Positions 1 to 10,839 are shown, counted from the first letter of the stretch. The stretch is DNA of 64,000 nt from Clostridiales bacterium (GCA_012719035.1 JAAYBD010000004.1:17366-81365), one strand, 5' to 3'. Notes: generated by a model not told the origin, from the sequence alone. Made by a program: numbers and translations.

Positions 1-138
1 TGAATTCAAAGCCATGTTCTGGGCTTTGAAAGGCGCGACGCGGAAACCGTCCTGCTTGAAAACTCGGCACAGACCCGCGGTTAGTATGCTTTTTCCCACG
101 TTTGACATGGTTCCTTGAATCATTATAGGTTTAGCCAT
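1..138 (-). CDS. cbiP: Cobyric acid synthase CbiP/CobQ, N-terminal fragment (runs off the left edge)
   Basis: Reverse-strand translation [46 protein letters not shown], the characteristic CobQ N-terminus with P-loop; start overlaps the cobD stop. Confidence 0.9.
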   Translation of the reverse strand, partial: MAKPIMIQGTMSNVGKSILTAGLCRVFKQDGFRVAPFKAQNMALNS

Positions 139-1168
139 ACAGCACCTCTTTAATGTTCTTTAGCAAAATTTCATTTGCCTCGCGGGTTTTTATGCAGATA
201 CGAATAAAATCACTGTTCAGTCCTTCAAAATTTGAACAGTCACGTACTAAAATTCCGCGACTTAGTAGAGGTTCATATAAAGACACATCACTTCTTATTA
301 ACAGGAAGTTTGCATCGGAGGGGATAACTTGAAGACCCATCTGACTGAGCCTTGAGATTAAAAATTCGCGCTCGGAACGCAAGATTTTCTTTGTCTCCTG
401 TACATATTCAACACACGAAAGCGCCGCAATACCTGCAGCCTGCGCAACGGTCGAAACGCTCCAGTATTGAGCGGCGTCATGTGTTTTTTTAAGGATGTTT
501 TTATTTGAGGTGAGCATGTAGCCAAGGCGAAGTCCTGCCATGGAATATAGCTTTGTAAAGGCTTTGAGTATGACGATATTATCAAAGTCCGGAAGAAGCT
601 CTTTAGCGGAGCTGCCATCCGTAAACGGAAGGAAGCACTCATCAATAATTAGGGTTATCCCTGCTTTCCAGCATTTTTTAGCGATTTTGAGCAGCAAATT
701 AAAATCGATAAGCAAGCCCGTAGGATTATTTGGATTGCACAGAAAAACAATATCTGTATCGGAGCCGATATCGTCCAATATACGATTTGAAACTAAAAAA
801 GTATCTTCATACGACAATTTATGATATTTTGTCGAGCCGCCGGATAGATGAACAGCTCTTTCATATTCTGAAAAAGTAGGTGAGCACAAAAGAGCTTTTT
901 TAGGCATCAGACATTGACACAGCCGAAAAATCAAATCGTCCGCTCCGTTGCCGCAGAGAATCCATTCCGGGGGACAACCCTCATGTTCAGCGATGGCGGA
1001 TACAAGCTCCCGACATTTTGGGTCCGGATATCCTGCAAAACTTTCAGCCTTATCGCGGATAACATTTACTACAGCTTTGGGCATTCCAAGAGGATTCAAA
1101 TTAACGGAAAAATCCAAATTGATTCCCGTATTTGTAAAAATATCGCCACCGTGTTCATATCGCTCCAT
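131..1168 (-). CDS. cobD: L-threonine-O-3-phosphate decarboxylase (PLP aminotransferase fold)
   Basis: 345 aa; HGGDI...[14 protein letters not shown] and [14 protein letters not shown] motifs; cobalamin operon context. Confidence 0.85.
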   Translation of the reverse strand: MERYEHGGDIFTNTGINLDFSVNLNPLGMPKAVVNVIRDKAESFAGYPDPKCRELVSAIAEHEGCPPEWILCGNGADDLIFRLCQCLMPKKALLCSPTFSEYERAVHLSGGSTKYHKLSYEDTFLVSNRILDDIGSDTDIVFLCNPNNPTGLLIDFNLLLKIAKKCWKAGITLIIDECFLPFTDGSSAKELLPDFDNIVILKAFTKLYSMAGLRLGYMLTSNKNILKKTHDAAQYWSVSTVAQAAGIAALSCVEYVQETKKILRSEREFLISRLSQMGLQVIPSDANFLLIRSDVSLYEPLLSRGILVRDCSNFEGLNSDFIRICIKTREANEILLKNIKEVLYG

Positions 1169-2147
1169 TTGACCCTCCTATAGTCAGAAAAAGTCCTATC
1201 CTGAAAAAAAGAGCTAAAATCAGCATAAGTGCTGATGAAACGAGCATTAGTGTGTTTGAACGCTTGATGTCATCAGGCTCAATAGGACGGATATCATCGC
1301 CAATATATGGTTTTTGAACGAGCTTTCCAAAATAATAGGCACTGCCGGCAAGGCGTATATTCAGCGCACCGGCACATACAGATTCCGTTTGAGCGGAGTT
1401 CGGGCTTGCATGATTGAATCTATCACGTTTAAATATTCTTATTGCACCGCGGAAATTATAGCCGCATATAGCGGAAGCAATTATCATAAAAACGGCCGAA
1501 AGGCGGGAAGGAATAAAATTGACAAAATCGTCAAGCTTTGCCGCACAGCGTCCAAAATGAATGTACCGCTCGTTTTTATAGCCGATCATGGAATCCATGG
1601 TGTTTACTGATTTGTAAATGCATCCGCCTACAGCGCCAAAAAACATTATGTAAACTAATGGAGCGATGACGCCATCGGAGGTGTTCTCAGCCACCGTTTC
1701 AACTGCGGCTCTTGCGATACCAGATTCATCAAGGGTATTCGTATCTCTGCCAACTATCATGGAAACAGCTTTTCTTGCACTTATGAGATCGTCATTTATA
1801 AGGCTTATGTAAACCTTAGTGCTTTCAATGCAGAGACTTTTGGCGGCAAGGAGCTGCCAGCAAAGGAAGGACTCAAGTGCAAAGTAAAAATAAGGTGAGA
1901 GGCGATAAGTAAAGTATAGCAAAAGGAGTGGAAGGATAGAGCATACGGAAAGAACAAGCAGGACAAGAGATGTCCCTGCCGTTTTTTCACCTTTTTCATT
2001 TTTCGGAAATATATTTCTAAGGCGTTTCTCAAGAGCAGAAATCAGTTTACCTATGCCAACAACAATGTGAGGAAAGCTATATGGATCACCGAAGATCAAA
2101 TCCAGTATAACGCCGGTAATAAGGGCGGCGGTTGAATAGAGTATCAT
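1155..2147 (-). CDS. cbiB: Adenosylcobinamide-phosphate synthase
   Basis: Starts MILYSTAALITGVILDLIFGDPYSFPH; CbiB-type membrane protein with GRDTNTLDESGIARAAVETVAENTSDGVIAPL. Confidence 0.9.
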   Translation of the reverse strand: MILYSTAALITGVILDLIFGDPYSFPHIVVGIGKLISALEKRLRNIFPKNEKGEKTAGTSLVLLVLSVCSILPLLLLYFTYRLSPYFYFALESFLCWQLLAAKSLCIESTKVYISLINDDLISARKAVSMIVGRDTNTLDESGIARAAVETVAENTSDGVIAPLVYIMFFGAVGGCIYKSVNTMDSMIGYKNERYIHFGRCAAKLDDFVNFIPSRLSAVFMIIASAICGYNFRGAIRIFKRDRFNHASPNSAQTESVCAGALNIRLAGSAYYFGKLVQKPYIGDDIRPIEPDDIKRSNTLMLVSSALMLILALFFRIGLFLTIGGSNGAI

Positions 2148-2719
2148 GATACACCACCTGAAATGCGGAGTTTTAGACCGCCGTCGAATTCCGCGTAGCA
2201 TTCAATAATACCGCAGTTTTCAATGAAGTAATCATAAAAATTCTTCTTTCTAATATCAAAGCGCTCCAAAATAGCCATTATGATTCCGCCATGGACAACA
2301 AAGCAAATAGAGTTTTTATCATCCTTATGTTCTGTGGCGATTTTTTGAAAAGCTTCGCAGCAGCGATTTTTGAAGCCATCTACGCTCTCGCCGTTTGGAA
2401 TGATTTCCTTGCAGCCGCCATTAACCCAATTGAGATAATGCGTATCGCAAACTAATTCATCTGCTGTCTTGCCTTCGAAATCTCCGAAGTCGCATTCGCG
2501 GAGGTCGTCAACTACAATTTTTTGTTTGTCGGGGTACAAAATATCCGCAGTCTGTTTGCAGCGAAGCATTGGACTGCGAAAAATTATGTCAACCTGGGGA
2601 GGAGTGATGCCGCGCGCAGTATCAAGCCCAATTTCGCAAAGAGGCTCATCGGTTCTTCCGATATATCGATGTTTCAGATTTCCTTGAGTCTGGGCGTGGC
2701 GAATAAGATATATACGCAT
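2144..2719 (-). CDS. cobC: Histidine phosphatase family protein, probable alpha-ribazole phosphatase
   Basis: N-terminal LIRHAQTQGN phosphohistidine motif, CDFGDFEGKTADEL, VVHGGIIMAIL; cobalamin operon context. Confidence 0.75.
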   Translation of the reverse strand: MRIYLIRHAQTQGNLKHRYIGRTDEPLCEIGLDTARGITPPQVDIIFRSPMLRCKQTADILYPDKQKIVVDDLRECDFGDFEGKTADELVCDTHYLNWVNGGCKEIIPNGESVDGFKNRCCEAFQKIATEHKDDKNSICFVVHGGIIMAILERFDIRKKNFYDYFIENCGIIECYAEFDGGLKLRISGGVS

Positions 2720-2983
2720 TATGTAAACCTCCCTGTAAAACTTTTGTTGTCCCTTAATAGAAATTGCGCCGGATTTCGCAGTTTCATTCCTGATTTTTAG
2801 AGTTTACCCCGTATAAGTACAAATATCAATTAAGGTATTACAGTGCCGGCATAGAAAAAGTAAATTAGAGTATTTAAGTTGTTATGTAAACCTAAATAAT
2901 CAAAATGATATAATAGAAATTACCGCTTAAACAAAACTAAAATTGAGTTGCTAATAATTTCTGCTTTCAGTTTCTGTGATTAG

Positions 2984-4330
2984 TCAATTGTGTTTTTCAG
3001 CAAAGCCCGCCGCTTTTTCAGCAAAGTGTTCTGCGCTTTTGGGGTTTGAAGGAAAAAAGATGTGCGGAAATCCGGCAAAAAGGGTTTCCGATGAGTGAAT
3101 ACAAGGGTATTCAACATCCCGCCTTGCCTTTTTGGCAGTGAAAGTATTTCCATCGTCAGTGCTGTTCCAATAATGGAATTCGTGTGCCTTGATAGAATCT
3201 CCAGATTTGCAAAGAAGATTGTTGCTCTTTGCCTCAAGTGTAATATAGCCGAAATGCTTTAGACTTTTCGTTTCAAAAGCCTTTGCCGGGATAACGCCGA
3301 CCATTGGAAAATCTGAAAGCTGTTCGTGGAGATACATAAAGCCGCCGCACTCGGCAATAGTGGGCAGTCCGCCGTTTACTGCGTTTCTGACAGAAGTGAG
3401 CATAGATTTGTTGGACGACAATTTCTGCGCATAAAGCTCAGGATATCCTCCACAGAGATATAATCCGCCAATATTATCCGGTAAAGCAGAGTCGTTTAAA
3501 GGAGAAAACCATGCTATTTCGCAGCCAAGGCTTTCGAGCACTTCAATGTTCTCATCATACAGAAAACAGAACGCGGGGTCACGGGCAACAGCTATTCGTA
3601 CTTTTGCCGGCAAAACAGGAGATACTGTGGAGTGCTGTTCGATTGGGGGCGCAGTTTCAGCCAGAGCAAGAAGACCGTTGAGGTCGATATACTTTTCCGC
3701 CAAATGACCCATAGTTTCAACTTTTTCCCGCAGCTTATCCTTTTCAATATCAGTGCTTAGTCCTAAATGCCGCGAAGGAATTTGAATATCTTCGTTTTTC
3801 GGCAGAAACCCGTAAGATATCAGACCTGCGTCGGAAGCAATCTTCTGCATAGTCTGATACATTTTTTCATTAAGTCCGTTGAAAATGACGCCCTGCAGCC
3901 CGATGCTTTGATGGAAGCGCGTATATCCATATAAAATAGCGCCTGCAGAAGCACACATGCCTTTTGGGTTCATCACGAGGATTGCAGGCGTTTTAGTTTT
4001 TTCTGCGACCTCGTGCGTGCTTGCCTCGCTGCTTGCGCCGATGCCGTCATAATAACCCATAACGCCCTCTATAACTGCGATATCAAAGGAGGAAGATGCT
4101 GAAAGGCTTTTGTTTAAGCCCTCGGCATCAAGAAAAAAAGGGTCGAGATTTCTGGTTTTTACACCGAGAATCTGCCTATGGAACATCGGGTCAATATAAT
4201 CCGGACCGCATTTAAAGGAGGCAGCATTGCAGCCTCGCATCTTGAGCGCGGAGAGAATAGCCATGGTGACTGTAGTTTTACCGCAGCCGCTGCCTGTACC
4301 ACCGATGAGAATTCTTTTAATAAGCTCCAC
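2984..4330 (-). CDS. cbiA: Cobyrinate a,c-diamide synthase
   Basis: GGTGSGCGKTTVTMAIL P-loop and a glutamine amidotransferase C-terminus (GLYLCGGYPELYA, AECGGFMYL). Confidence 0.9.
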   Translation of the reverse strand: MELIKRILIGGTGSGCGKTTVTMAILSALKMRGCNAASFKCGPDYIDPMFHRQILGVKTRNLDPFFLDAEGLNKSLSASSSFDIAVIEGVMGYYDGIGASSEASTHEVAEKTKTPAILVMNPKGMCASAGAILYGYTRFHQSIGLQGVIFNGLNEKMYQTMQKIASDAGLISYGFLPKNEDIQIPSRHLGLSTDIEKDKLREKVETMGHLAEKYIDLNGLLALAETAPPIEQHSTVSPVLPAKVRIAVARDPAFCFLYDENIEVLESLGCEIAWFSPLNDSALPDNIGGLYLCGGYPELYAQKLSSNKSMLTSVRNAVNGGLPTIAECGGFMYLHEQLSDFPMVGVIPAKAFETKSLKHFGYITLEAKSNNLLCKSGDSIKAHEFHYWNSTDDGNTFTAKKARRDVEYPCIHSSETLFAGFPHIFFPSNPKSAEHFAEKAAGFAEKHN

Positions 4331-5504
4331 CTCCAGAAATTATGTAAACTGGATTATCGGCAATCATCATATGTGCTGACCCAATATAGCGTCCGTTTGA
4401 CGTGGACACCTGGACAATGTCAGATGCTAAACCGACACACTCAAGCGCGTAAATGGCGTTTGAGGCAGTTTGAGGAGAGACAGCGTTTATTACGATTCTT
4501 ACTTGTGGGTTTTTAGAACGGAGAGCTGAAACGATGTCCGCTATTTTTCCGCCGCTGCCGCCTATAAATGCAAAATCCGGAGCAGGATATCCGTCTATAA
4601 TTTCTGGTGCGGAGCCGCAAATGCACTGCACATTTCCGACTTTAAATTTGCGGCAGTTTTCCTTAGTCAGCCCAATGGCGGCCATATCCTTATCAAAGGC
4701 AAACACCTTTCCTTCAAAGGCTGATAATGCCATCTCGACCGTAACGGAGCCTGTGCCGCATCCGATGTCATAGCAGACGGCACTTTCGTGCAGACCAAGT
4801 TTTGAGAGCGTGACCGCACGAACAGCAGACTTAGTCATGGGAATCCCGGTTCTGATAAATTCGCTGTCCGGTATTCCGGTACGCACTCTTTTATCGGCAC
4901 TGGGATTTTCAATAATAAGAACAGTAAGGGTCGGGCAGCTTGACACAAGAAGTTCGGATACAGCAGCGGAGTAAATTTTTTCATCAGAGGTCCCGAGATT
5001 TTCACCTACTCTAACGATAAGATTTCCGAAGCCAACATTGTACAGCGACTGGGCAAGATCTCTTACATTTCCCCCTGTAAGCGCAAAGACATAAGTGTCG
5101 CGCCTTACTGCGCTGACAATATCACAGTCTCTTCCATGCGCGCTGATAAGCTTTGCGTTTTGCCACGGGAGTTTGCATTTTGCAAAGAAATAGTTTACAG
5201 ATGAGATACCGGATATAAATATAATGTCGCAATCAGATAACAGCTCGGATACAACTTTTGCACCGCTGTAAAAGCCTACGTCTCCGGACACAAGGACCGC
5301 GATGCGCTCCATGGAGGATTTCACGATAATTTCAGCTATCTCCTGAGGCTTGACGGCAGAGCGGATATCACAATCGGATCTATTAAAAATATCCGTTAAT
5401 CGTGAGGCACCGATAATGAGTTGAACCTCATTTAAAGCCGTTATTGCCTCCGAAGTCAGAGAATCGGCTCCCATGCCCATACCGATTATGTAAACCCTTT
5501 TCAT
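4317..5504 (-). CDS. cbiET: Fused cobalt-precorrin-7 C5-methyltransferase / cobalt-precorrin-6B C15-methyltransferase (CbiE-CbiT fusion)
   Basis: N-terminal tetrapyrrole methylase (YIIGMGMG, LVSGDVGFYS) and C-terminal SAM fold (YDIGCGTGSVTVEMAL). Confidence 0.88.
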   Translation of the reverse strand: MKRVYIIGMGMGADSLTSEAITALNEVQLIIGASRLTDIFNRSDCDIRSAVKPQEIAEIIVKSSMERIAVLVSGDVGFYSGAKVVSELLSDCDIIFISGISSVNYFFAKCKLPWQNAKLISAHGRDCDIVSAVRRDTYVFALTGGNVRDLAQSLYNVGFGNLIVRVGENLGTSDEKIYSAAVSELLVSSCPTLTVLIIENPSADKRVRTGIPDSEFIRTGIPMTKSAVRAVTLSKLGLHESAVCYDIGCGTGSVTVEMALSAFEGKVFAFDKDMAAIGLTKENCRKFKVGNVQCICGSAPEIIDGYPAPDFAFIGGSGGKIADIVSALRSKNPQVRIVINAVSPQTASNAIYALECVGLASDIVQVSTSNGRYIGSAHMMIADNPVYIISGGGAY

Positions 5505-6253
5505 CGTATGAACTCTCCTATAGCGTTGATTGCATCTTCAATGGTAAGCCCGGGGTCTTTTTCCGGACGTGCCAGAACAAAGATATCCATCGAGCAGTCA
5601 TGTGCTGCGAGGAGCTTTTCCTTAAAACCGCCGTATGTACCCGACTCCTTGGTAAGAAGTATTTTTGAGCCTGTCTCGCGGAACATTGCAGCGTTCAGTT
5701 CGCGGGAAAAGGGACCCTGCATACATATAATGTTTTTAGGCGGGTAGCCAAGTTCAAGACAATGATTCAGCGCATCGGTAATGGGTAAAATACGCAGTAT
5801 CACTCGATTTTGAAAATCAATGATTTTTGTAAGCTCATCAGCTTCTTTTGCACCAAGTGAAGAGAAAATGACTCCCCCTGTATTGTTAAGTTTTTCAATG
5901 AGCTGAGGCATACTGCGGTATATGTCAGAGCTTTCAGCATCAAGGCTGCTTCGCGAGACTCTCATATAGTTAACAGACGTAAGTTGGCAGGCTTTTTTTA
6001 TATTCCTGCTGGCTTCATAGGCATAAGGATGCGTTGCGTCAATCACAAGCTTCGGTGCTTCCTGAATAAAGAGTCTTTCCATGGCGGACAGATCGAGCTT
6101 GCCTGCCCGAACATCGATATAATAACTTATGTCAACCAAACTCTCGCCGTAATCGCTTGCAACGCAAACGAGGGATTTGATCTTTTTTTGGCTGAGTACC
6201 GAGGAAAGCAATCTGCCCTCAGTTGTTCCTCCGAAAAGTATTAGTTCATACAT
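5501..6253 (-). CDS. cbiJ: Cobalt-precorrin-6A reductase
   Basis: MYELILFGGTTEGRLLS N-terminus and DATHPYAYEAS motif. Confidence 0.87.
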   Translation of the reverse strand: MYELILFGGTTEGRLLSSVLSQKKIKSLVCVASDYGESLVDISYYIDVRAGKLDLSAMERLFIQEAPKLVIDATHPYAYEASRNIKKACQLTSVNYMRVSRSSLDAESSDIYRSMPQLIEKLNNTGGVIFSSLGAKEADELTKIIDFQNRVILRILPITDALNHCLELGYPPKNIICMQGPFSRELNAAMFRETGSKILLTKESGTYGGFKEKLLAAHDCSMDIFVLARPEKDPGLTIEDAINAIGEFIR

Positions 6254-6977
6254 TTTTGTATCCCCGCGGCGTGACCATCTTCCCGCCAATCAGCTTTGTC
6301 TGAGAATTTCCGATGAAGACAGTGGAGAACATATCGACCTCAATATTACGCAAGCCACCGAGAGTGGTGATAAGCTTATTTTCACCGACTCTGCCGATAT
6401 TTTGTGCAATTCCGCAGAGAGTAGTTTCGGGAAGTTTACACAAAAGTATGTCGCATGCTTTCTGAAGATAGTTATATCGTCTGCGGCTGGATGGATTATA
6501 TAAGCAAATGCAAAAATCGCCCTCCGCAGCGAGACTGAGTCGCTTTTCGATGGTTTCCCATGGAGTCAGCAGGTCTGATAGGCTTATTACCGCAAAATCA
6601 TGCCCCAAAGGCGAGCCTAAAAGCGCTGCGCCGGAAAGTGCGGCGGTAACGCCGGGTACAATAATTATGTCAACCGAATTATCCTCACCGGCAAGCTCAA
6701 AAATAAGGCTTGCCATACCGTAAACCCCGCTGTCACCGGAGCAGACGACAGCAGTAATTTTACCCGCCGCTGCATAAGAAAGGGCTTTTTCACAGCGTTC
6801 CTTTTCTTTTAGCATGGGAGTGGAATAGAAAAGCTTTTCGGGGTATGCCTCTTTTATAAGCTCTATATATTTTGTATATCCTACGATAATATCTGCGGAG
6901 CTTATTGCTGCGTCCGCATCAAAGGTCATGCCCGATTTACCGCCGGGTCCGATTCCAACAACATAAAGTATGTTCAT
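6246..6977 (-). CDS. cbiH: Cobalt-precorrin-3B C17-methyltransferase
   Basis: VVGIGPGGKSGMTFDADAAI, CSGDSGVYGMA, LYNPSSRRR. Confidence 0.88.
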   Translation of the reverse strand: MNILYVVGIGPGGKSGMTFDADAAISSADIIVGYTKYIELIKEAYPEKLFYSTPMLKEKERCEKALSYAAAGKITAVVCSGDSGVYGMASLIFELAGEDNSVDIIIVPGVTAALSGAALLGSPLGHDFAVISLSDLLTPWETIEKRLSLAAEGDFCICLYNPSSRRRYNYLQKACDILLCKLPETTLCGIAQNIGRVGENKLITTLGGLRNIEVDMFSTVFIGNSQTKLIGGKMVTPRGYKNV

Positions 6978-8011
6978 TCTTCCTCCGATATATCAGGTTC
7001 CTTTATTGCCAAAGCCATTGTGACGCCGTCAAAGATCATTTTTCTTACAAACAGGTTTCCTCCGCTGCCGAGTACGGCACTGCGCTCGCAGACATTGTCC
7101 ACGCCTGCGACCTGTTCTACAAATTCCGATGGTGTAAATTTGCCGATTACGTTTGAAAGCTCATCCGAAGTGAAAGTTCTGAAAGGAAGACCGTGCTTTT
7201 CGCAGAACTCGATAAGACCGCCTTCCTGTGCTTTTAAATCTATGCTGCATACCTCCCTGACGGCAAGGGGATGGCAGCCGCATTTGCTGAGAAAATCAGT
7301 ATATGCCTCTTCAATGCTCTCGCAGCTTTTTCCTTTTTTGCATCCAATGCCAAGTGTTAGAACAGGGGGTACAAGATGCAGGATCTTATTCGGAACGCTT
7401 GAGAGATATGTTATGGAAAAATCGCTTGCATCATCGGGACCGGAAAGCTCGATACCTTTGGGAGTTGCACCTGAAATGGGGAAAATGCTGTCATAATGAA
7501 CTATCTCTCCCGAAAGGAGCTTTGAAGAAACATATTTTATCGCTTCGATATTTGCAATGCGAAGTCCTACAGATTTTGCCCAGACATCAACCGAAAACAC
7601 ATTTTCCAAATCAGTTGCAGTTGTTATGACAGGGATACCGTCCGTAAGCCTTGCAAGGGCCGATGCAAGCTTGTTTGCTCCTCCGATGTGTCCCGATAAA
7701 ATCGGTATCGCAAACTTGCCAAGCTCGTCCATTACAATCACTGCCGGATCAAGACTTTTTGAGCGGACATAAGGGGAGATGGCACGTACTGCAATCCCGG
7801 CTGCTCCAATAAAAACAAGTGCCTCGGAGGAAGAGAATTTCTCTTCTGTCCATTTGTATAGTTCGCCCTCGCCGCATCGGGAAAGCTCAATTACATCTTC
7901 TGAATTTTGCTGCAGCATTTTTCCAAGCTGCATTCCTTTATCCGTAAAAGCGACTGCCGATATTTTCAAAGCTGCAAGATCCTTTCTATATTTAGCTTGA
8001 TAAGAGCGCAA
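6974..8011 (-). CDS. cbiG: Cobalt-precorrin-5A hydrolase
   Basis: FIGAAGIAVRAISPYVRSKSLDPAVIVMDELGKFAIPILSGHIGGAN and GIGCKKG motifs; start codon uncertain. Confidence 0.87.
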   Translation of the reverse strand: MRSYQAKYRKDLAALKISAVAFTDKGMQLGKMLQQNSEDVIELSRCGEGELYKWTEEKFSSSEALVFIGAAGIAVRAISPYVRSKSLDPAVIVMDELGKFAIPILSGHIGGANKLASALARLTDGIPVITTATDLENVFSVDVWAKSVGLRIANIEAIKYVSSKLLSGEIVHYDSIFPISGATPKGIELSGPDDASDFSITYLSSVPNKILHLVPPVLTLGIGCKKGKSCESIEEAYTDFLSKCGCHPLAVREVCSIDLKAQEGGLIEFCEKHGLPFRTFTSDELSNVIGKFTPSEFVEQVAGVDNVCERSAVLGSGGNLFVRKMIFDGVTMALAIKEPDISEEE

Positions 8012-8062
8012 AAGCTTTCTGAGTGTACGATCTTACCTTTTATTTTGGAGTTCACTGTGGTT

Positions 8063-8818
8063 TTAGGATTTTGCCTGTCTGAATTCTGTTGAAAAATTGG
8101 GTGAATAGAGCTTTGAAAGCTCATAATCACTGCCGAGACATCCGCCTACAACTATAAGCGCTGTCTTTGTTATGCCGTTTTCATTTGCCATTTCATAGAG
8201 CTTTTCAACTGTGCCGCGAACGATCTTTTCATCGTCCCATGTTGCCTTGTAAACTACCGCCGCGGGAGTATCCGGACTGTATCCTCCCGCTATAAGCTCC
8301 TTTGAAAGCTCCTTCAAAAGTCCTGTGCTTAGAAAAATGACCATGGTAGCCCCGTGGGAGGCAAAGGAAGAGATGCTTTCTTTTTCGGGAACCTTTGTTT
8401 TTCCCGCCATGCGAGTGATGATAACACTCTGAGAAACATCGGGAAGTGTATATTCCGTCTTCAGCGCTGCCGCTGCGCCGCAGAAGCTTGAAACGCCGGG
8501 ACAGATATCAAAGTCAATGTTCATACGCATAAGCGCATCCATCTGTTCACGCACAGCGCCGTAAAGGCAGGGATCTCCTGTGTGCAGGCGAACAGTTTTC
8601 TTGCCCTCATTTTCAGCCTGTTGCATTGCCGAAATAACCTCATCCAATGTCATTTCGGCGCTGTTATAGATTTTGCAGCCGCTTTTGGCATAGCTGAGAA
8701 GCTGCGGATTTACAAGAGAACCGGCGTAAATAATGACATCCGCCTTTTCAAGAAGTGACTTGCCGCGAAGCGTGATAAGGTCGGGCGCGCCGCTCCCCGC
8801 GCCTACAAAATGCACCAT
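8063..8818 (-). CDS. cbiF: Cobalt-precorrin-4 C11-methyltransferase
   Basis: Starts MVHFVGAGSGAPDLITLRGK; RLHTGDPCLYGAVREQMD; start placed at the internal Met. Confidence 0.9.
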   Translation of the reverse strand: MVHFVGAGSGAPDLITLRGKSLLEKADVIIYAGSLVNPQLLSYAKSGCKIYNSAEMTLDEVISAMQQAENEGKKTVRLHTGDPCLYGAVREQMDALMRMNIDFDICPGVSSFCGAAAALKTEYTLPDVSQSVIITRMAGKTKVPEKESISSFASHGATMVIFLSTGLLKELSKELIAGGYSPDTPAAVVYKATWDDEKIVRGTVEKLYEMANENGITKTALIVVGGCLGSDYELSKLYSPNFSTEFRQAKS

Positions 8819-9951
8819 CAGCTTTGCCTCCAGATTTCTAAAAGTTTTACTGCGTTTTTGCTCTCTGTAAGAATTCTTGGCTTTGGTTCGTTGGTAAAGC
8901 ATATAAAGCCTATTTGCGCGGAATCCGGCACTCTCCGGTTTACATAATATTCAATACGCTGTCCCAATTCCGACATTGTATCAGACAAAAGACCGGCGTT
9001 TTCAAGGATTTCAAGTGCTGCATCCGTTGTAACGCAGGCTGATATTTCGCGCAGGGTTGCAGTGTTTGCTCCAACCGCGAGAGCGCAGGCTATAAGGCAC
9101 TCAATGCGCCCGTCGCCGCAGCTTGAGTGTGTATTCATCATGCCGAGGCCAAGCTTTGACAGCTTGCCGAGATGCCCGATTATAAGTATCTTTTCAAATC
9201 CGTTTTCAACCGCTGAATCAATTGCATCTCCTATGAAATTGCTGCACTTTATGTGGGAATCAAGCGAGAGCATAAGCTCGTTTTCGGCAAAGTCCTCGCC
9301 GTAGTTGCCCAAGGTAATTAAAATCTCCCGCTTTCCCTGTGACGCAATAACGCTCGCTTCAAGCCTTATGCTGTCCGAAAGTGCCTTGTCGCTCATAGGC
9401 TCAACGATGCCGCTTGTACCTAAAATTGACAGCCCACCCTCGATTCCCAAACGGGGATTGAAAGTTTTCTTTGCTATTCTTTCGCCATCGGGAATAGAAA
9501 TAAGGACGGAAATTCCTCCGTTATAAGAGGTTTCGCAAATGGCGCTCTGTATGGCTTCCGTAATCATGCGGCGGGGAACTGTATTGATTGCGGCGTCGCC
9601 GACGGGTCTGTCAAGCCCCTTTTTCGTGACCCGCCCGATGCCCTCGCCGCCTTCGATTTCAATGCCGAATGCAATTTTTCTTGACTCGGCGAAAACAAGA
9701 ATCCCGTTTGTTATGTCGGGGTCGTCGCCGCTGTCTTTTCGTACGGCGCATTTGACGCTGTCTTCTGTACGGCTTATTTCTAAAACATCAAGCGTGAGGG
9801 GGATACCGCGCGGTGTTTCAATGTTTATTTGCGGAACCTCGTGTCCCGTTAAAAGGATGAGCGCAGCCGCCTTAGAAGCTGCCGCGGCACAGGAACCCGT
9901 CGTATAACCGCAGCGGAGCAGTTTTCTGTTGATAAGTCGCTTTTCGTCCAT
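8818..9951 (-). CDS. cbiD: Cobalt-precorrin-5B C1-methyltransferase
   Basis: LRCGYTTGSCAAAASKAA and LGTSGIVEPMS; start placed at MDEKRL. Confidence 0.9.
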   Translation of the reverse strand: MDEKRLINRKLLRCGYTTGSCAAAASKAAALILLTGHEVPQINIETPRGIPLTLDVLEISRTEDSVKCAVRKDSGDDPDITNGILVFAESRKIAFGIEIEGGEGIGRVTKKGLDRPVGDAAINTVPRRMITEAIQSAICETSYNGGISVLISIPDGERIAKKTFNPRLGIEGGLSILGTSGIVEPMSDKALSDSIRLEASVIASQGKREILITLGNYGEDFAENELMLSLDSHIKCSNFIGDAIDSAVENGFEKILIIGHLGKLSKLGLGMMNTHSSCGDGRIECLIACALAVGANTATLREISACVTTDAALEILENAGLLSDTMSELGQRIEYYVNRRVPDSAQIGFICFTNEPKPRILTESKNAVKLLEIWRQS

Positions 9952-9974
9952 GCGCGGCACTCCAGTCGTCTGAT

Positions 9975-10667
9975 TTAAGGCTTGATAATTATTGTTGTAA
10001 AATATCCCAAGTTGTCGCAATCGGAGAATATATGGTTCTTGTATATCCTTTGGGTTGGCAGACCGCAATCTGAAATAAGTGAAGTTTTGTCTGACAGACC
10101 GTTTTTGTTTATGAAATCGAGTACCTCGTTTATCGCCTTACCGGACTTCATGATAACCTTTCCGCCATTAAGTTTAAGTGCCTCCTCAAGGCCATCGAAA
10201 GAGGCGGGAAAAATATGAAGCGGCTGTTTCATTTCCGTAAGCGAGGTGTTAAGCTCTGCGGCACAGGCGCAGAAACTTGGAACTCCGGCAATCGAGAAAA
10301 CGTTAAAGCCGCGGTCTTTTATTATTTTGCTGATATATGTAAAAGTTCCGAAAATAGAAACATCACCCAAATTGAGCATTGCGACATCCATACCGCTTTC
10401 AAGAAGGGCACAGATATCATCTGCAATTTTCAAGTGTCTGTCCGCAAGGATTTCGGCATCATCGGTCATCGGAAAGTCGAGGCAGAGTATCTGCTTATTT
10501 GATAAATCAACACACTGCTTTGCTATATCGAGGGCAAGCGTTCTGCCGCCTGATGTCCTTGGCGCCGCGATGACTGGGCAGTTTTCAATTGTTTTAATGG
10601 CCTTCAGGGTGATAAGCTCTGGATCGCCCGGACTGACGCTGACGCCGAAATGAGTAGCTTTTGTCAT
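9975..10667 (-). CDS. cbiL: Cobalt-precorrin-2 C20-methyltransferase
   Basis: GVSVSPGDPELITLKAIKTI, AMLNLGDVSIFGTFTYI, IAGVPSFCACAAELN. Confidence 0.88.
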   Translation of the reverse strand: MTKATHFGVSVSPGDPELITLKAIKTIENCPVIAAPRTSGGRTLALDIAKQCVDLSNKQILCLDFPMTDDAEILADRHLKIADDICALLESGMDVAMLNLGDVSIFGTFTYISKIIKDRGFNVFSIAGVPSFCACAAELNTSLTEMKQPLHIFPASFDGLEEALKLNGGKVIMKSGKAINEVLDFINKNGLSDKTSLISDCGLPTQRIYKNHIFSDCDNLGYFTTIIIKP

Positions 10668-10839
10668 AGTTTTACCGCCAAATCTTAATGTGTTGGTAGT
10701 TTTTTGTGTTTACCAGACGATGATTTGATTCCGATATGCGAATTACGTGCCCCGAACTAAAGTGGTTTGCAGGACAGCATAAGGGAATTATTTATACCTA
10801 ATTATGGTGCTCTGAACCGACTTTGTCAAGCTGTTTGCA

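Noticed and set aside
2720-2983. 264-nt gap inside the cobalamin operon as a possible RNA element
   Set aside because: AT-rich with no convincing conserved stem or B12 box by eye; could simply hold a promoter
4317-5504. Possible frameshift joining two methyltransferases
   Set aside because: CbiE-CbiT fusion is a known natural architecture and the ORF is continuous
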